A stretch of DNA of 64,000 nt from Blastobasis lacticolella (lineage: Eukaryota > Arthropoda > Insecta > Lepidoptera > Blastobasidae), in contig LR990067.1 in the NCBI GenBank assembly GCA_905147135.1, forward strand, positions 3,348,001 to 3,412,000, in the 5' to 3' direction. This document shows positions 49,136 to 59,711 of the stretch, piece by piece; positions within the stretch are counted from its first letter, which is position 1; the number at the start of each line of letters is the position of its first letter. A model generated the notes under the pieces. That model was not told the DNA's origin. It was given only the letters and a program-made list of their open reading frames with translations, and did not search any database. The position numbers and the translations under genes were made by a program.

Positions 49136-49225
49136 TTGCAATACAGGTATTGCATTTTAACAAGAATTACTTACCATATGTCTATTGCAATACCAAAACA
49201 AAGTTTGTTATCATAAGTATAAAAG
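49136..49225 (+). promoter_or_regulatory. Promoter of the first cysteine-rich gene: TATA, GATA-like and C/EBP-like sites
   Basis: TATAAAAG at 49218-49225 lies 53-60 bp before the ATG. TTATCA (GATA-type) is at 49208-49213, and TTGCAAT (C/EBP-type half palindrome ATTGCAAT) occurs at 49136-49142 and 49185-49191. C/EBP and GATA factors control silkmoth chorion genes in follicle cells; that parallel is from family knowledge, not proof for this gene. Confidence 0.45.
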
Positions 49226-49277
49226 TTAATCAATTTTGAAATTGGGTTTATAGAACTTTGGTTCTTGCTTTGTAAAC

Positions 49278-51925
49278 ATGTATTTTGTTAGTGCCTTGTT
49301 GGTTGCTTTGGCCTATGTAAGTACACCTTTTACATACCTTAATACTTACCTTTTTAATACCTACGACTAGGTACTGCGACTGCCATATTATATACTTGCT
49401 TGGTTAAATTCTCACAGCCCCATCTAGCCCCAAAGTAAGCAAAGCTTGTGTTATGGGTGTTAGATCACTGATATAATTTACTTACTTATATAATTTTTTT
49501 TAATACATACTTATTATAAATAGTACACCCAAACCCGTAAAAGAAATTAAAATTCATTTCAATTTCTGCTTGGCCGGGAATCGAACCCGGGACCTCTGAG
49601 TGGCAGACCGGCATGTATAACAACTAAACCATTTAGGTCGTCTAATGTGTTTGCTTCATGCTTGTAACTTGCATCTTCACATCTCTGCTGGTCTTGAGCC
49701 TCCTCCACACGTGTAGTGGCAGGCAGTTTAACGCACACAACAGAATACGCACAGCTGCGCATTTTCTGATCAAAGCTCGCGCCGCGAGAGAGCGTTCATT
49801 TATTTATTTATTTATTTAATATACCAACAGAGTACACATGTAACAGTTACAATTTACTTTAGACAAGGTACAAGACTTATATGCACCCCAATTACAGGTA
49901 TATACAACATTCACTTTAACCTAAGTACTTACTCAAAATAACAATGGAATATTCATAAGGAAATTTCAGTTTTTCAAATACAAAAAAATAAAAAACTTAT
50001 ACAAAAATAACTTAAAATTACTTAACATATAATTCTAACCTTTATAAAAAGTAAAAGCAAAAACAGGCCAGAAAACGTGCGTCTGTCAGGTAGATAGTTC
50101 AGGTGTATAGGACTTGAGCACCGATCGACGAAATCCAGGGAACGAATCATGGTTGATATCAATGCTATCCGTCAAATGACACATTTGACACGTTTGTCTC
50201 TTTCTCTCAATACTAAGACAAAAGAGATAGCAATACCTATGTCGCGCTTTTTCTCGCTTATCGCGCGCGAGAGCAACTTGTGCTAGGCCTACTGGTTACA
50301 TCAGAAAACTCTGCTGCTTGAGGGCTGCGCTCATGAGATTACTCGTGACCTCTATGAAACTTTCTAAGAGACCTGCATTTTATTTCCAGGCCTCCACCAC
50401 CTCAGCCAGGTGCGGTTGTGGTCTCTCCGGACTGTCAAGCCTTGCACCAATAGTCACAAACATACCAGTTATCGCTGATATACCTATTACTGCATCCATT
50501 CCTGTGGCCACATCACTAGCAATGGCCAGTGCTGTGCCTGTCACGATGCCGTGCGGATGCGCCGGCTCTTGCGGATGCGGAACATCGTTTGTGGACGTCG
50601 GCGTATTTGCGGATCCCATTATGACGTCTGCATGCGGATTCTCCGTCGTTGACGTGCCTGGTGTGTATTTATTGTGGTTATAAATTCTAGCAACAAGATA
50701 CCAACTGAAGACCACCGCGTTACCTATTTCTAACACGATTTACGATTACTTAATCATCATCATCCTAGCGGTAAATCACAGATTCATGTCTTATAATCCG
50801 CGTCACAAAAGAAGAGACTTGTCAAATGGCAGTGGAGGGGATTTCGCGCAGGCAATCGTATACAGCGCAAGTCGAACCACGCGACCCGCCAAGTCTCTTC
50901 TTTTTTGACACCAGTTATACTAAATTACTACATACCTATACTAAAGTATGTTAATTGTAACCAGCACCTTTTCCTACAAAACATAATAGGTACTTACTTG
51001 CGTATCTGCTTGCGTTCTTGTGATCCGGCTTCTAGATATCGAATAGGTACCTACTTTATTTATACATAACTAGTGGACCCGGCGCGACGTCGTTCGCGTA
51101 GCGTTCTAACCCTACACCACCCTACCCCTAGTTCGACACCTACCCTGTGTTTATAAACCTTCAGTCACCTGAATGTGCAGGTTTCATCAGGATGTTTTCC
51201 CTCACCGTAACAGCATTGGTTAATATTTAACTTTCTTCGATATTGTGATCATTTAGAAACAACCAGAGTATTTTTGTTAAAAAAAACAAAAGAAAATGGG
51301 ATAGAAAGTATCCTATGTCCGTGTCCTGGTTCTAATCTACCTCCCTACAAATTTTTTGCCAAATCGGTTCAGCCGTTCATGAGTTATAAAAAGTGTAACT
51401 ACCACGACTTTCTTTTATAGATATATATATAAAATGAGAGTAGGTGCAGTAGACACAAATCGGCAGAAAATAACATCCAACTGGAGCCTTATCGCATATA
51501 GCGACTTATTTCAGGCGAAGTCAGTCAGTCAGTTGTTTTAGGTTTATACTCTAGGTAGGTAGGTATATGTAATGAATTATTTATTGAGTAGGTATTTAAT
51601 TAATGATTGATAATTTCCAGCTCTAGAACTGAGTTGCGGATGTGGTGTTCCATCATGCGGATGTGGTATTACATCATGCGGATGTGGTGTTACATCATGC
51701 GGATGTGGTATTCCGTCATGCGGATGTGGTGTTACATCATGCGGATGTGCTGTTCCGTCATGCGGATGTGCGTCGCCATCTTGCGGACGAGTGCTGCCCA
51801 CTTGCGGATGCGGAGGCGCGGTGTTCACCAAATACGGTTCCCCCGCCCTACCACCCCTACCACCAATGGTGGGAGCCTGCGGACAATACTTGAGGAAAGT
51901 GTGTGTGCTGCCTCCGTTTTTGTAA
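49278..51925 (+). CDS. Secreted Cys/Gly-rich structural protein, three exons, 204 aa (chorion-like)
   Basis: Exons 49278-49316, 50390-50660 and 51621-51925. Exon 1 encodes [13 protein letters not shown] and ends at a GTAAGT donor inside the signal peptide. Exon 2 adds a CGCG cluster, a long hydrophobic Ile/Val/Ala/Pro stretch and [10 protein letters not shown]. Exon 3, joined in a phase that splits an Ala codon, encodes nine heptapeptides of the type SCGCGVP (51632-51820), a proline-rich linker, then [15 protein letters not shown] and stop. AATAAA at 51948-51953. An intron within the signal peptide and Cys-Gly tandem repeats are features of moth chorion genes, especially the high-cysteine class that is cross-linked by disulfides in the eggshell. 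The central chorion domain is not clearly present, so the family call is tentative. The C-terminus is shared with the two downstream genes. Intron 1 contains SINE-B. Confidence 0.7.
49397..49645 (-). mobile_element. SINE-B in intron 1 of the first cysteine-rich gene
   Basis: Reverse orientation; tail block ATCTAGCCCCAAAGTAAGC through to B-box complement GGGAATCGAACCCGGGACC. Confidence 0.8.
49795..49930 (-). mobile_element. Retroelement 3' tail fragment
   Basis: Starts with a TTTA tetranucleotide run (complement of a TAAA tail) followed by a non-coding stretch including AACAGAGTACACATGTAACA. Assignment by pattern only. Confidence 0.35.
50803..50914. mobile_element. Short inverted-repeat element (MITE) in intron 2
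   Basis: Ends GCGTCACAAAAGAAGAGACT and the near-complement AGTCTCTTCTTTTTTGACAC, about 21 bp each with two mismatches, enclosing about 70 bp. No ORF; target duplication not resolved. Confidence 0.55.
51069..51432 (+). mobile_element. Dispersed repeat with SINE-A fragment inside, intron 2
   Basis: Begins CTAGTGGACCCGGCGCGACG and ends with AAATCGGTTCAGCCGTTCAT and an AT-rich tail, the two ends of the same repeat type seen reversed at 2920-3210. A reversed SINE-A body fragment (about 51160-51230) lies inside. Confidence 0.5.
51632..51820 (+). repeat. In-frame 21-bp minisatellite (nine units) encoding Cys-Gly heptapeptides
   Basis: Unit TCATGCGGATGTGGTRTTMC with small changes. The first units are nearly identical and the last three are diverged (CGCASP, CGRVLP, CGCGG). 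Confidence 0.9.
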
Positions 51926-52032
51926 TATGATTGTTATTGTTATTAAAAATAAAAGAGTGAACGTTTGAAACATATTTTTATTTATTTAGTTTCCATAAAG
52001 TTCCGTACTATCTATCTATTTTTATACTATTG

Positions 52033-52297
52033 ACGACCTGAGTGGTTCAATGGTCAACATGCCGTCTGCTACGCAATAGGTCCCGGGTTCGATTCCCGGC
52101 CGGGCAGAAATTGAAATGATTAATTTTAATTTCTGTTACGAGTCTGGGTGTTCTATGTATAATATGTATTAAAAAAAAAAAAAAGTATGTAAGTAGTATA
52201 TCAGTTATCTAACACCCATAGTACAAGCTTTGCTTAGTTTGGGGCTAGATGGCGCTGTGTGAATTAGTCCACGAATATTTATTTATTTATTATTTTT
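52033..52297 (+). mobile_element. SINE-B, full length
   Basis: Head GACGACCTGAGTGGTTCAAT, B-box GGTTCGATTCCCGGCC, A-rich middle, and tail TTGGGGCTAGATGGCGCTGT ending in TTTA repeats. Confidence 0.9.
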
Positions 52298-52618
52298 TTA
52301 TATTATGTAAACAAAATGTTGAAGTGCGAAGTGGACAAGGAGAGGTAGGGAGATATCCTTCGGATGGATGATTTCCTTCGTTTTGTTATAAATCATCATA
52401 TCAGCCCATAGTGTGTCCGTCTTCGAGCGTAGGCCTCCTCTCCAAGCTTCCACACCTGTCTGTTGCCAGCTACCTGCAGAAAATGTATTCCAGCTTGTTG
52501 GCGGATGTCATCGGTCCATCTTGAGGGTGGTTTGCCTCTATGTACCTAATTTTTCATTAACCTTTAATAAAATAAATGTGTTCGGGGGAAAGTGGAGACT
52601 TCACGAATGAGTTTCAAC

Positions 52619-52945
52619 CATAGAGAAAATATTTACTAAAGTAATAGAGGAGACACCGCAGTCTTTGAACCACGCTTTGCGGTCCATGGACAACAGTGGC
52701 CGCAGTCAGTTCTGAGACATTACGCGACGCGGACCAATCTGACAGTGGCTTGGATATTCAAAAAAACGCCATCTTGTGCATTAAAAACTGTACGAACCAT
52801 TCGAGGGCCAAAAATAAATGATAACAATTCATCGGTCATTCTATGACTTAGCAGCCTCCCCCCGCACCTCCCGCACGTGACAGGTTGGTACAATATTTTT
52901 GTTTGTGATGGCTGCTCTATTACGTTAGTAAATATTTTCTCTATG
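52619..52945. mobile_element. hAT-type MITE, copy A (327 bp)
   Basis: Terminal inverted repeats start CATAGAGAAAATATTTAC and extend about 34 bp with a few mismatches. Perfect 8-bp target duplication GTTTCAAC at 52611-52618 and 52946-52953. A second copy is at 62954-63291. No coding capacity. Confidence 0.9.
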
Positions 52946-52953
52946 GTTTCAAC

Positions 52954-55900
52954 TATATTTACCATCAGGCGGGCCGTAAGCCTGTCTGCCACCTTAGTGG
53001 TAGGTTAAAAAAATCTTTCACAATCTCGCTTATGAAATATTTGAATTATTTCTTTTTTGAATTAAGAAATACGAGTACCTACCTACTTAGATATAGGTAC
53101 CTAATACCTACCTAGCTTTTTCAACATCGCTAGCCACAACGTTTCACACTATTTCATAAGAATCTTATCATACAATGTAATTGACAAAGAACGTTAGCAA
53201 GAACCAGGTTTTATGACGTTATTTATTTTAAATATAAATAGTCGGCCTCCTGGGTGGGGTAGGCCTCCTGCAAGACGACCTAGTAAAGGTTGCAGGTACT
53301 CGCTTTTTGGTGAAGCGTAAAGTCTGCGATAAGAGGGACATTCTTATAGATGAAGACGTCTTGTAATTTGTATCTGAAAACCATGACTTATAACAGTGTT
53401 TGGGTAGCTATTCTAATGCTCCAAGAACAACAATCCACTTGAATGCTATCTACTTATATATTATTATTATTATTAATAGCCTTAGGTACTCCCGTTTCGT
53501 AGCTAGCTACAAAATGAAACTTTAAATACATAGCAAATATCTCGATTAAACTGGCTTTCAAACAAAGAAAACCGTATCGAAATCGGTCCATACGTTCGTG
53601 AGCTACAATGCCATAGAAAGACATACACATTAAAATACACTGAGCCTCAGATATAAATAATAATAATAATAATAATACCCCTCTTTTATCGTTAGATTGT
53701 TAAAAAGCCATTAAATAGTTCTCATTTTATAACTGGCTTCAGAATAGGAAATTTTATTCCCATTATGTAGCTAGCTACGACTTTTGGATACAAAGTAGGT
53801 CGAATGGGAATCGTAGGACTTGTGCCCTCTTACGCTGACACACCTTAGTCCACACTAGCGACCTTACCCTTCAAACCGGGATTCAAAAACGCAAATCATA
53901 GTCTCTTGTCGATAAAAACCATTTGACACTAACTAAAGTCCTACTATCTTTTAATCCTCATCCATATTTTTTTTGTTTTCTCACAGTATTTGCTTTGTAC
54001 ATCATCCTCTAAAAATCTTTCCAGACTGACTTGTCTTATTTGGTTATGGAAATTATGTATTTAAATGGATAATTGCAGCAGTATTAGTTGAAATTCACAT
54101 TATATATGCTTCTTATATAATTCAAGATATCTATACACAATGTAGGTACGTAGCGTGATTGATAAATCGTGATTTTGAGTATTGATTGTTCACCAAATAA
54201 GACAAGTCAGTCTGGACAGATCATAGGTAGGGTTGGTGAAGGTTAGTGTAGAGTTGAGTAGAGTATGGTAAGGGTAGAGTAGGAGTAGGACACCGCGAAC
54301 GAATTCGCGCACGGCCATCTACAATTGTTTCATAAAATAAGTCACGTACATCGTTCAGATTACGGTGACGAAAAAATATTTCCTATATCTTACTTTATCA
54401 CATTGGAATAAGATCTAATTTGAAACGAGTTTCAATTAAACCAATAACATAAATCAGAATTGCACACTGTCTGAGATAGTTTGATTACTTAATACGAAAG
54501 AATACCTATAATATGAAAACAATATTGCAATTCAATCTACGGGGAATATGATAAAAAAATGTCACAACACGGCTCTTCCAAGATTTTGTTATCATAAAAG
54601 TCGATTATACAATTGTATGTATGATAAATAGAATGTTACGTTATCCTTTTTTATAAAAAGGTTTACATTTGTAAGATATATTATAGTCGAAGTGTAGTTT
54701 ATCTTATTTAGGAGTTTAAGGTAAGACGTTTTTGTCTAAGTTTGTGTTTATTAAGCTTTATTATGAGCCAAGAGCTATATTAGAGGTCTATTCAGAAGCG
54801 GGAACCGCATTGGTGACTCCCCTGGTGTTGCTGATGTCCATAGGCGGCGGTGATCACTTTCCATTAGGTGGCCCGCTTGCCTGTTTGTCAGCCGTATTAC
54901 ATAAAAAAAAAAGAGCCGTGGTGTCCGAGTGTTAAGAGCGGATTCGATTCCCACTCGTTACCCTGTATTAATACTTACTCTTTCGGTACTGCCAATGTGA
55001 CTAAAAAAATATTGAATTTTTCATGCCGAAAATCAAAACTGAATACCGTTCAAATCGAGGCGTGCGATTCAAAAAAGAGCCCCTGGTTTATAAATATTCC
55101 ATGGACAATATACTTATACGTATGGCCACTGGAAAATTACCATAAACCTAATTTGAAATGTTACACAAAAATACTATAAAATCATTCTAAATGCCAAGCG
55201 GGAGCGTTCCCTAAATGCTGATGGCGTTACCCCTGGTCAGGTTTCAACCCAAAATGGTGCAAATAAATACCCCTGACCTAAAGACCTCGGCTATTGATAC
55301 TGCTGCGCCAGCGTTAGCCTAGGTAGCCCTCATGAGGGACGGGGCCAGGGTATCTACGCAGGTCGCATCGAACACCAGAGGCCGCCCTTGTCACCAAGCA
55401 GTGAGCGTGATGCCGTCGGGCCTCTTTCCATCATCTCCAGCCAGCCTCTATGGGTTCTAATACAGTTGGCACGTTGATGGTGGCATAGGCACGGCATAAT
55501 TACGTCATTAAGGTTCGACAAGCGACCGGCGCTGGTACTGCAGTCCACTCGCTCTAGTCAATACCCATATTCCTAGGGGTATCCCACCTCCACGCAGGGT
55601 CCTATCGACCTTTAGGTCAAACGGACCGCGTAAGACCTAATCACGGGTACCACATTTAGGGTAGCCATACTGAAAGATAAGTGTGCCTCCAGTAATTAGA
55701 GTATCTGTATTGGGTGATGGAATGGCATTTAGTCAATATTCCGCCTCCTCTGTAATGGCAGGAAGACGAGCTCGATCTGCAGTATTAACGTAGCTCTGTA
55801 AAAGTGTCGAGAAAGCCATTCTGCAGAGAGGCTCATCCCAGAGCCTTAGGGGTTAGGTTTAGCGGGAAAATCTTGGGACAGATGATAGACCATGCATTCC

Positions 55901-56200
55901 TGGCCTCCGACAGGCACGATACCTCGACGTTGCACGAGGACGGAGAGATAATTTTCATTGTCAAGGTACCGAGGATAATAAAAATAACAATAATATTGTT
56001 AATAACATTGCATGTAGGTATGCTGTTAGCCTTATTTCATGCGCTGTTAGTCAGACACTATAGGCATTTTATCTGTAACTGTCACAGGCATTATAACTAG
56101 GTAGATAAAATTGCCTACAGGTATCTAGTAGTTTGACTACTTTGGTACTATTTTGTAGTACCATGGACTTACTATAGTACATACCTAGCTACGTTAAAAG
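52954..56200. other. Intergenic region, mostly decayed repeats
   Basis: Includes a LINE tail with ATCAGGCGGGCCGTAAGCCT (52960-53010), a retroelement 3' tail with TAA repeats (53460-53680), a SINE-like tail and A-rich run (54760-54970), a decayed polymerase fragment (55190-55440) and AT-rich DNA. The segment 53690-54730 shows nothing I can name. No gene supported. Confidence 0.6.
55190..55440 (-). mobile_element. Decayed retrotransposon polyprotein C-terminus
   Basis: Minus-strand translation gives PDGITLTAW, stop, QGRPLVFDATCVDTLAPS and, after more stops, TRGNAISI-GTLP. These are the conserved end segments of a widespread animal retroelement polymerase ORF. At least four stop codons and an internal deletion. 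Confidence 0.6.
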
Positions 56201-56206
56201 GAAAAA

Positions 56207-56287
56207 ATTTACATAAAAATATAATGTCAGGTAGTTCGTTTGTATTCCATCATAGTGTATTTGGAAATGCAGCGAGAAGTTCCGCTT
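56207..56287 (+). promoter_or_regulatory. Candidate promoter and first exon of the second cysteine-rich gene
   Basis: ACATAAAAATATAA near 56211 resembles a TATA region, and a GTAAGT donor at 56288 follows a short ORF beginning ATG at 56267 (MQREVPL). Splicing to the acceptor at 56929-56930 would give an upstream ORF whose TGA overlaps the main ATG. Inference only. Confidence 0.25.
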
Positions 56288-56938
56288 GTAAGTGTTTCTG
56301 ATTGTTTTTATTTCTAAATGGTTGTAGTGTCTCATAACTAAGTCATTTTAGGGTATCTACCTAACTATATCTACCAATAAGGTAAGATAATTTTCAAATA
56401 GATACTTCGTTTTTTCTCGATTACATATTATAGCTACAGTCAGCTTCAGAGTGATCGGACTCGTCTACCATACATTTAATGTATGTAGGAAAGGTCCGTT
56501 GATTTTGCAACTAACTGTACAAAAAGGCAGTCTCAGTCAATTGGCACCCCGTGACAATACATAATGGTAATATTATTATTCTGAAACTAAATCCGTCTTT
56601 TAAAAATAGGTAGCTACCGATGAATATTTTATCCCAAAAGTACCTTGACACTTTGGCTTAAGTCCAAGGTTGGTAAATGCACATTTTCGACTTTATTATA
56701 ATAAAGGAAGCCTAGGTCACCCATAGATACCCAGGAAGGCAACACCAGGGAGTCCTAAATGCGTTGTTGGCCTTAGATATGGAGGTGGATTTTCTCAATT
56801 TATATGTTTCCTTCGTGCCAATTTTAGAGAGAACGGAAGTCGAACTCTAAGTTTTACGAACAGAAGCCGCCCGCAGTAGCCACTCGGCCGTTAGACTTCA
56901 TAAATATTTTAAACAATATTATCTTTTCAGATAACAAA

Positions 56939-57562
56939 ATGACAGCGTCACACATCAAATTAACTTACCTATTGGGCCTACTTACGATATTTGCAACAAC
57001 ATCGGAATGTAACAAGAGAATGAGACAGAACCCCATGGCTCTATTGCAGAGCATGCTCTCGCCAAATTCTGAGGCTCTACAGATGTTGAAGTACGCAGCG
57101 GCTAGAAAAAACTGCAGAACACCGTACCTAACTGAAGAAATATTAGCACAAAACAGACTACCTCGTTTGGCGCCAAACAACATGATTTTAGCACAAAACT
57201 ATCCAACAAAACTGATCGAGACACCGAAACGGTTCGATTTCCCGCCCTGTCAAAAGACAATCGACATTCTACAATCGATCCCGTACAAACTAGAGATGCC
57301 CGTGCAATTACCTGTTATGCAGAACGTTCCCGTTCAGATACCAGTTACGCAGAACGTGCCTGTGATTGCTCAGAACGGAGGATGTTCTTGTGGCGAGCCC
57401 TCGTGTGCTGTTCCAGAGAGGATGATAAATCCATTTTTGCCAGCAGCTTCGCCGGTATCAGCTATAGCGCCAACGGTATCTAGCATGTATCCACCAGCCA
57501 GTCCAAGCTATTGCAAGTGCAACTTCCTAAGGAAAATACCTATTCCGCCTCCGACTATCTAA
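56939..57562 (+). CDS. Secreted Pro/Gln-rich paralogue with shared C-terminal motif, 207 aa
   Basis: One uninterrupted coding exon, preceded 8 bp upstream by a good acceptor (ATCTTTTCAG), so a non-coding first exon is likely. Residues 1-24 form a signal peptide (KLTYLLGLLTIFATTSEC). The middle has AQN-containing segments and repeats of the type VQLPVMQNVP / VQIPVTQNVP, then GGCSCGEPSC. The C-terminal third, NPFLPAASPVSAIAP ... PPASP, CKCNFLRKIPIPPP, closely matches the next gene (NPFLLAASPVSAFAP, KCNYLRKIPVPPP). AATAAA at 57624-57629. Function unknown; a secreted structural or eggshell-associated role is inferred from its relatives and cysteine motifs. Unlike its neighbours the whole signal peptide is in the main exon. 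Confidence 0.75.
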   Translation: MTASHIKLTYLLGLLTIFATTSECNKRMRQNPMALLQSMLSPNSEALQMLKYAAARKNCRTPYLTEEILAQNRLPRLAPNNMILAQNYPTKLIETPKRFDFPPCQKTIDILQSIPYKLEMPVQLPVMQNVPVQIPVTQNVPVIAQNGGCSCGEPSCAVPERMINPFLPAASPVSAIAPTVSSMYPPASPSYCKCNFLRKIPIPPPTI

Positions 57563-57661
57563 TTTAGTCGAGAGATGTGAGTTTACGTAAGAGTATTATA
57601 TTTATTTAAATAATATGTCATTGAATAAAGTAATTGAAAATTTTCGTTTTTTCTTATTAGT

Positions 57662-57780
57662 TATCCTGAGCGAGTGGTTAAGGCATCCGAGTCGTAAGCA
57701 AGAGGTACCGGGTTCGAATCCCGCTCCGACTATGTACCAATGACTCTTTTCTGAGTTATGTACATTAGTTGAATATAATA
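57662..57780 (+). mobile_element. SINE-A head and partial body
   Basis: CCTGAGCGAGTGGTTAAGGC head, B-box GGGTTCGAATCCCGCTCC, body truncated after ACATTAGTTGAATAT. Lies just after the polyadenylation signal of the 207-aa gene. Confidence 0.75.
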
Positions 57781-58650
57781 GGACCACGACAAGTCCGTAT
57801 TGACTGACTTGTAAATATTATAAAATGTGGATATAACAATAATCTGGGAATAATCCTTGTCAGTCCTTCTTGTAAACAATCAGTTAAACTTGTACTTTTA
57901 GTTTGACTAAATTATTAATCATGCTGAAAATTATCTCTCTCACTTCCTTTTTAATTGTTTTGCCCATTATTTAATAATATTTTTCATAATATGCGAAAAT
58001 AAACAACCCTACAGTAATTAAATTGTTTGTTATCATTTTTATGAATGACATTCTATTACTTTTAAAAAACTTGTCATAAGTTGCCATACAGAGGTTTGTT
58101 TTTAATAAGCGATTCGGACTTAGCGTGGTTTTATTTTACTAACCGATGCTGTTATGACGGGGGAAAATATCGTGATGAAACCTGCAAATTCCAGCGACTG
58201 TATGTGTAACCATGATCTTATCTGGTCAGTTTCCCCACCTGATCAACTAAATCCTGGATCATGGTCAATACTGATCCCGGGCCCTTATTGAGAGCACAAC
58301 CGGGACATTTATGTATTACAATTAATGTAATTTGTGACATTTTTATAACTTTAACAATTGACATGTAATGAATATTACCAATGAATAAATATGAAATATG
58401 AAATATTAACACAAGATGATGAATCCTGAGCGATCGATAGAGGAGCATCAGTGGCCGAGGGTTTAAGGTATCCGACTCGTAAGCCAGAGCCATCCGGCCA
58501 CACGGCCACCGACACTCCTCCGACCAAAAAGTTGGAATGTTAGCTACATTTTAAGCGCAATCTCTACTTCTAACTTTGTTTCTTCTGTCTGGCTAACTTG
58601 GCAGTTATAGAAAAATAATCATTCAAGTTTGATAATTATCACGAACGTGC
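57781..58650. other. Intergenic region with SINE-A pieces
   Basis: AT-rich DNA, a SINE-A body without head (58138-58312) and two facing SINE-A head fragments (58440-58520). No gene supported. Confidence 0.65.
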
Positions 58651-58699
58651 TTATCTTTAAAAAAGAAATCAGCAAACGTAAATCTCTAACGTAACTTGG

Positions 58700-58875
58700 T
58701 TATCATATCAAGAATCATAGTTGCATGGTTTGTAATAATTCTAGTAAATAGGCAATAATATGTTACAAAATACTATTAGCTAATTTCTATGAAATTTGCA
58801 ATAAGTCATAGATGTTACGATGAATGAAATTGATTATGAAAAGTGATATGAATTTTATACATAAAAAGAGATTTT
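58700..58875 (+). promoter_or_regulatory. Candidate promoter of the third cysteine-rich gene
   Basis: TTATCATATCA (GATA-like) at 58700, TTGCAAT (C/EBP-like) at 58796-58802 and TATACATAAAAA near 58856. Spacing to the ATG is about 100 bp, longer than in the first gene, so the TATA assignment is weak. Confidence 0.3.
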
Positions 58876-58957
58876 TCAAATCTAGCTCATATACATTTTG
58901 CTAGTTAAGTTAATAGTACTTAATAATATTATTAAATTATTATTTTAATTACTAACG

Positions 58958-59711
58958 ATGTTCAAAATAACTCTACTTTGCATCGCTTTGGCTTGTGTAA
59001 GTACAAGATTTATAATAATGTATTTATATGTCTATCAGTACATAAACAGGCAATTGAGTCACCTGATGGTGCGTGGTCACCACTGCCGGTTATTAGTAAC
59101 CCCCGGGATACGTTGCTCTAGTCACCTGACGGAAAGTGGTCACCGCTGCACGTAGACATAAGCAACACTATGTGTTTTAATTGTTTGTCAGCGGCGACTC
59201 CCATGCGAGCGAGGATCTCTACAATGTAGAATCTACATCGTAAGAAGTGTCATGGCGACAGTTACCACAATCCATCAGGTGGAATGTCTGCTTATTTGAG
59301 TTGCCTTGAGGACGTATTACTTACTGTCACTTCTTACTTACTAACGTACCAATAAATTTTCAGGCCCAAGCTCTTGCGCAGAAATGTGGCTGTTGCTCAC
59401 CTCTAGCGTTCTCTCCACCAATGCTGCCAACCGCGCCATGCATGGCTGCTCCAATGCTGCCAACCGCGCCATGCATGGCCGCTCCAATGCTGCCAGCATT
59501 ACCTACAGCTTCACTCCAAGGCATGCCTCTTTCCAGCCCTTGTGGCTGTATGTCGCAGTCTTTGCCTATGGGGCTGTTCAACCCGTTCTTGCTAGCGGCC
59601 TCCCCTGTGTCAGCTTTTGCACCCCCAAACTTTTGCATACCCCCTGCCAGCCCTTATAACAACAAATGTAACTATCTGAGAAAGATCCCTGTGCCGCCAC
59701 CTTGTATTTAA
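58958..59711 (+). CDS. Small secreted Met/Pro/Cys-rich paralogue, two exons, 128 aa
   Basis: Exons 58958-58996 and 59364-59711. Exon 1 encodes MFKITLLCIALAC and, like the first gene of the cluster, has exactly 13 codons and a GTAAGTAC donor inside the signal peptide. Exon 2 continues AQALAQKCGCCSP, then an 11-residue duplicated motif (MLPTAPCMAAP twice, from a 33-bp DNA duplication), CGCM, and the family C-terminus NPFLLAASPVSAFAP ... KCNYLRKIPVPPPCI. AATAAA at 59727-59732. The gene arrangement resembles chorion genes; the protein is not recognised as a canonical chorion A or B member. Likely secreted and cross-linked through cysteines. Confidence 0.8.

Larger units (their letters stand above)
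45577..49210. other. Intergenic region between FAM136A and the cysteine-rich cluster
   Basis: Holds the FAM136A 3' UTR (to about 45960), SINE-B pieces (46020-46130, 46149-46399, 47384-47480), a reversed retroelement 3' end with AAATCAAAATC repeats (46725-46930), an imperfect CCCTACC-type simple repeat (47150-47350) and SINE-A pieces (47885-47925, 48050-48125, 48148-48240), plus a LINE-like tail (48290-48410). No gene supported. Confidence 0.7.

Noticed and set aside
52720..52992. 90-codon minus-strand ORF
   Set aside because: It lies inside the hAT-type MITE and the adjoining LINE tail; it is not conserved as a frame in the second MITE copy.
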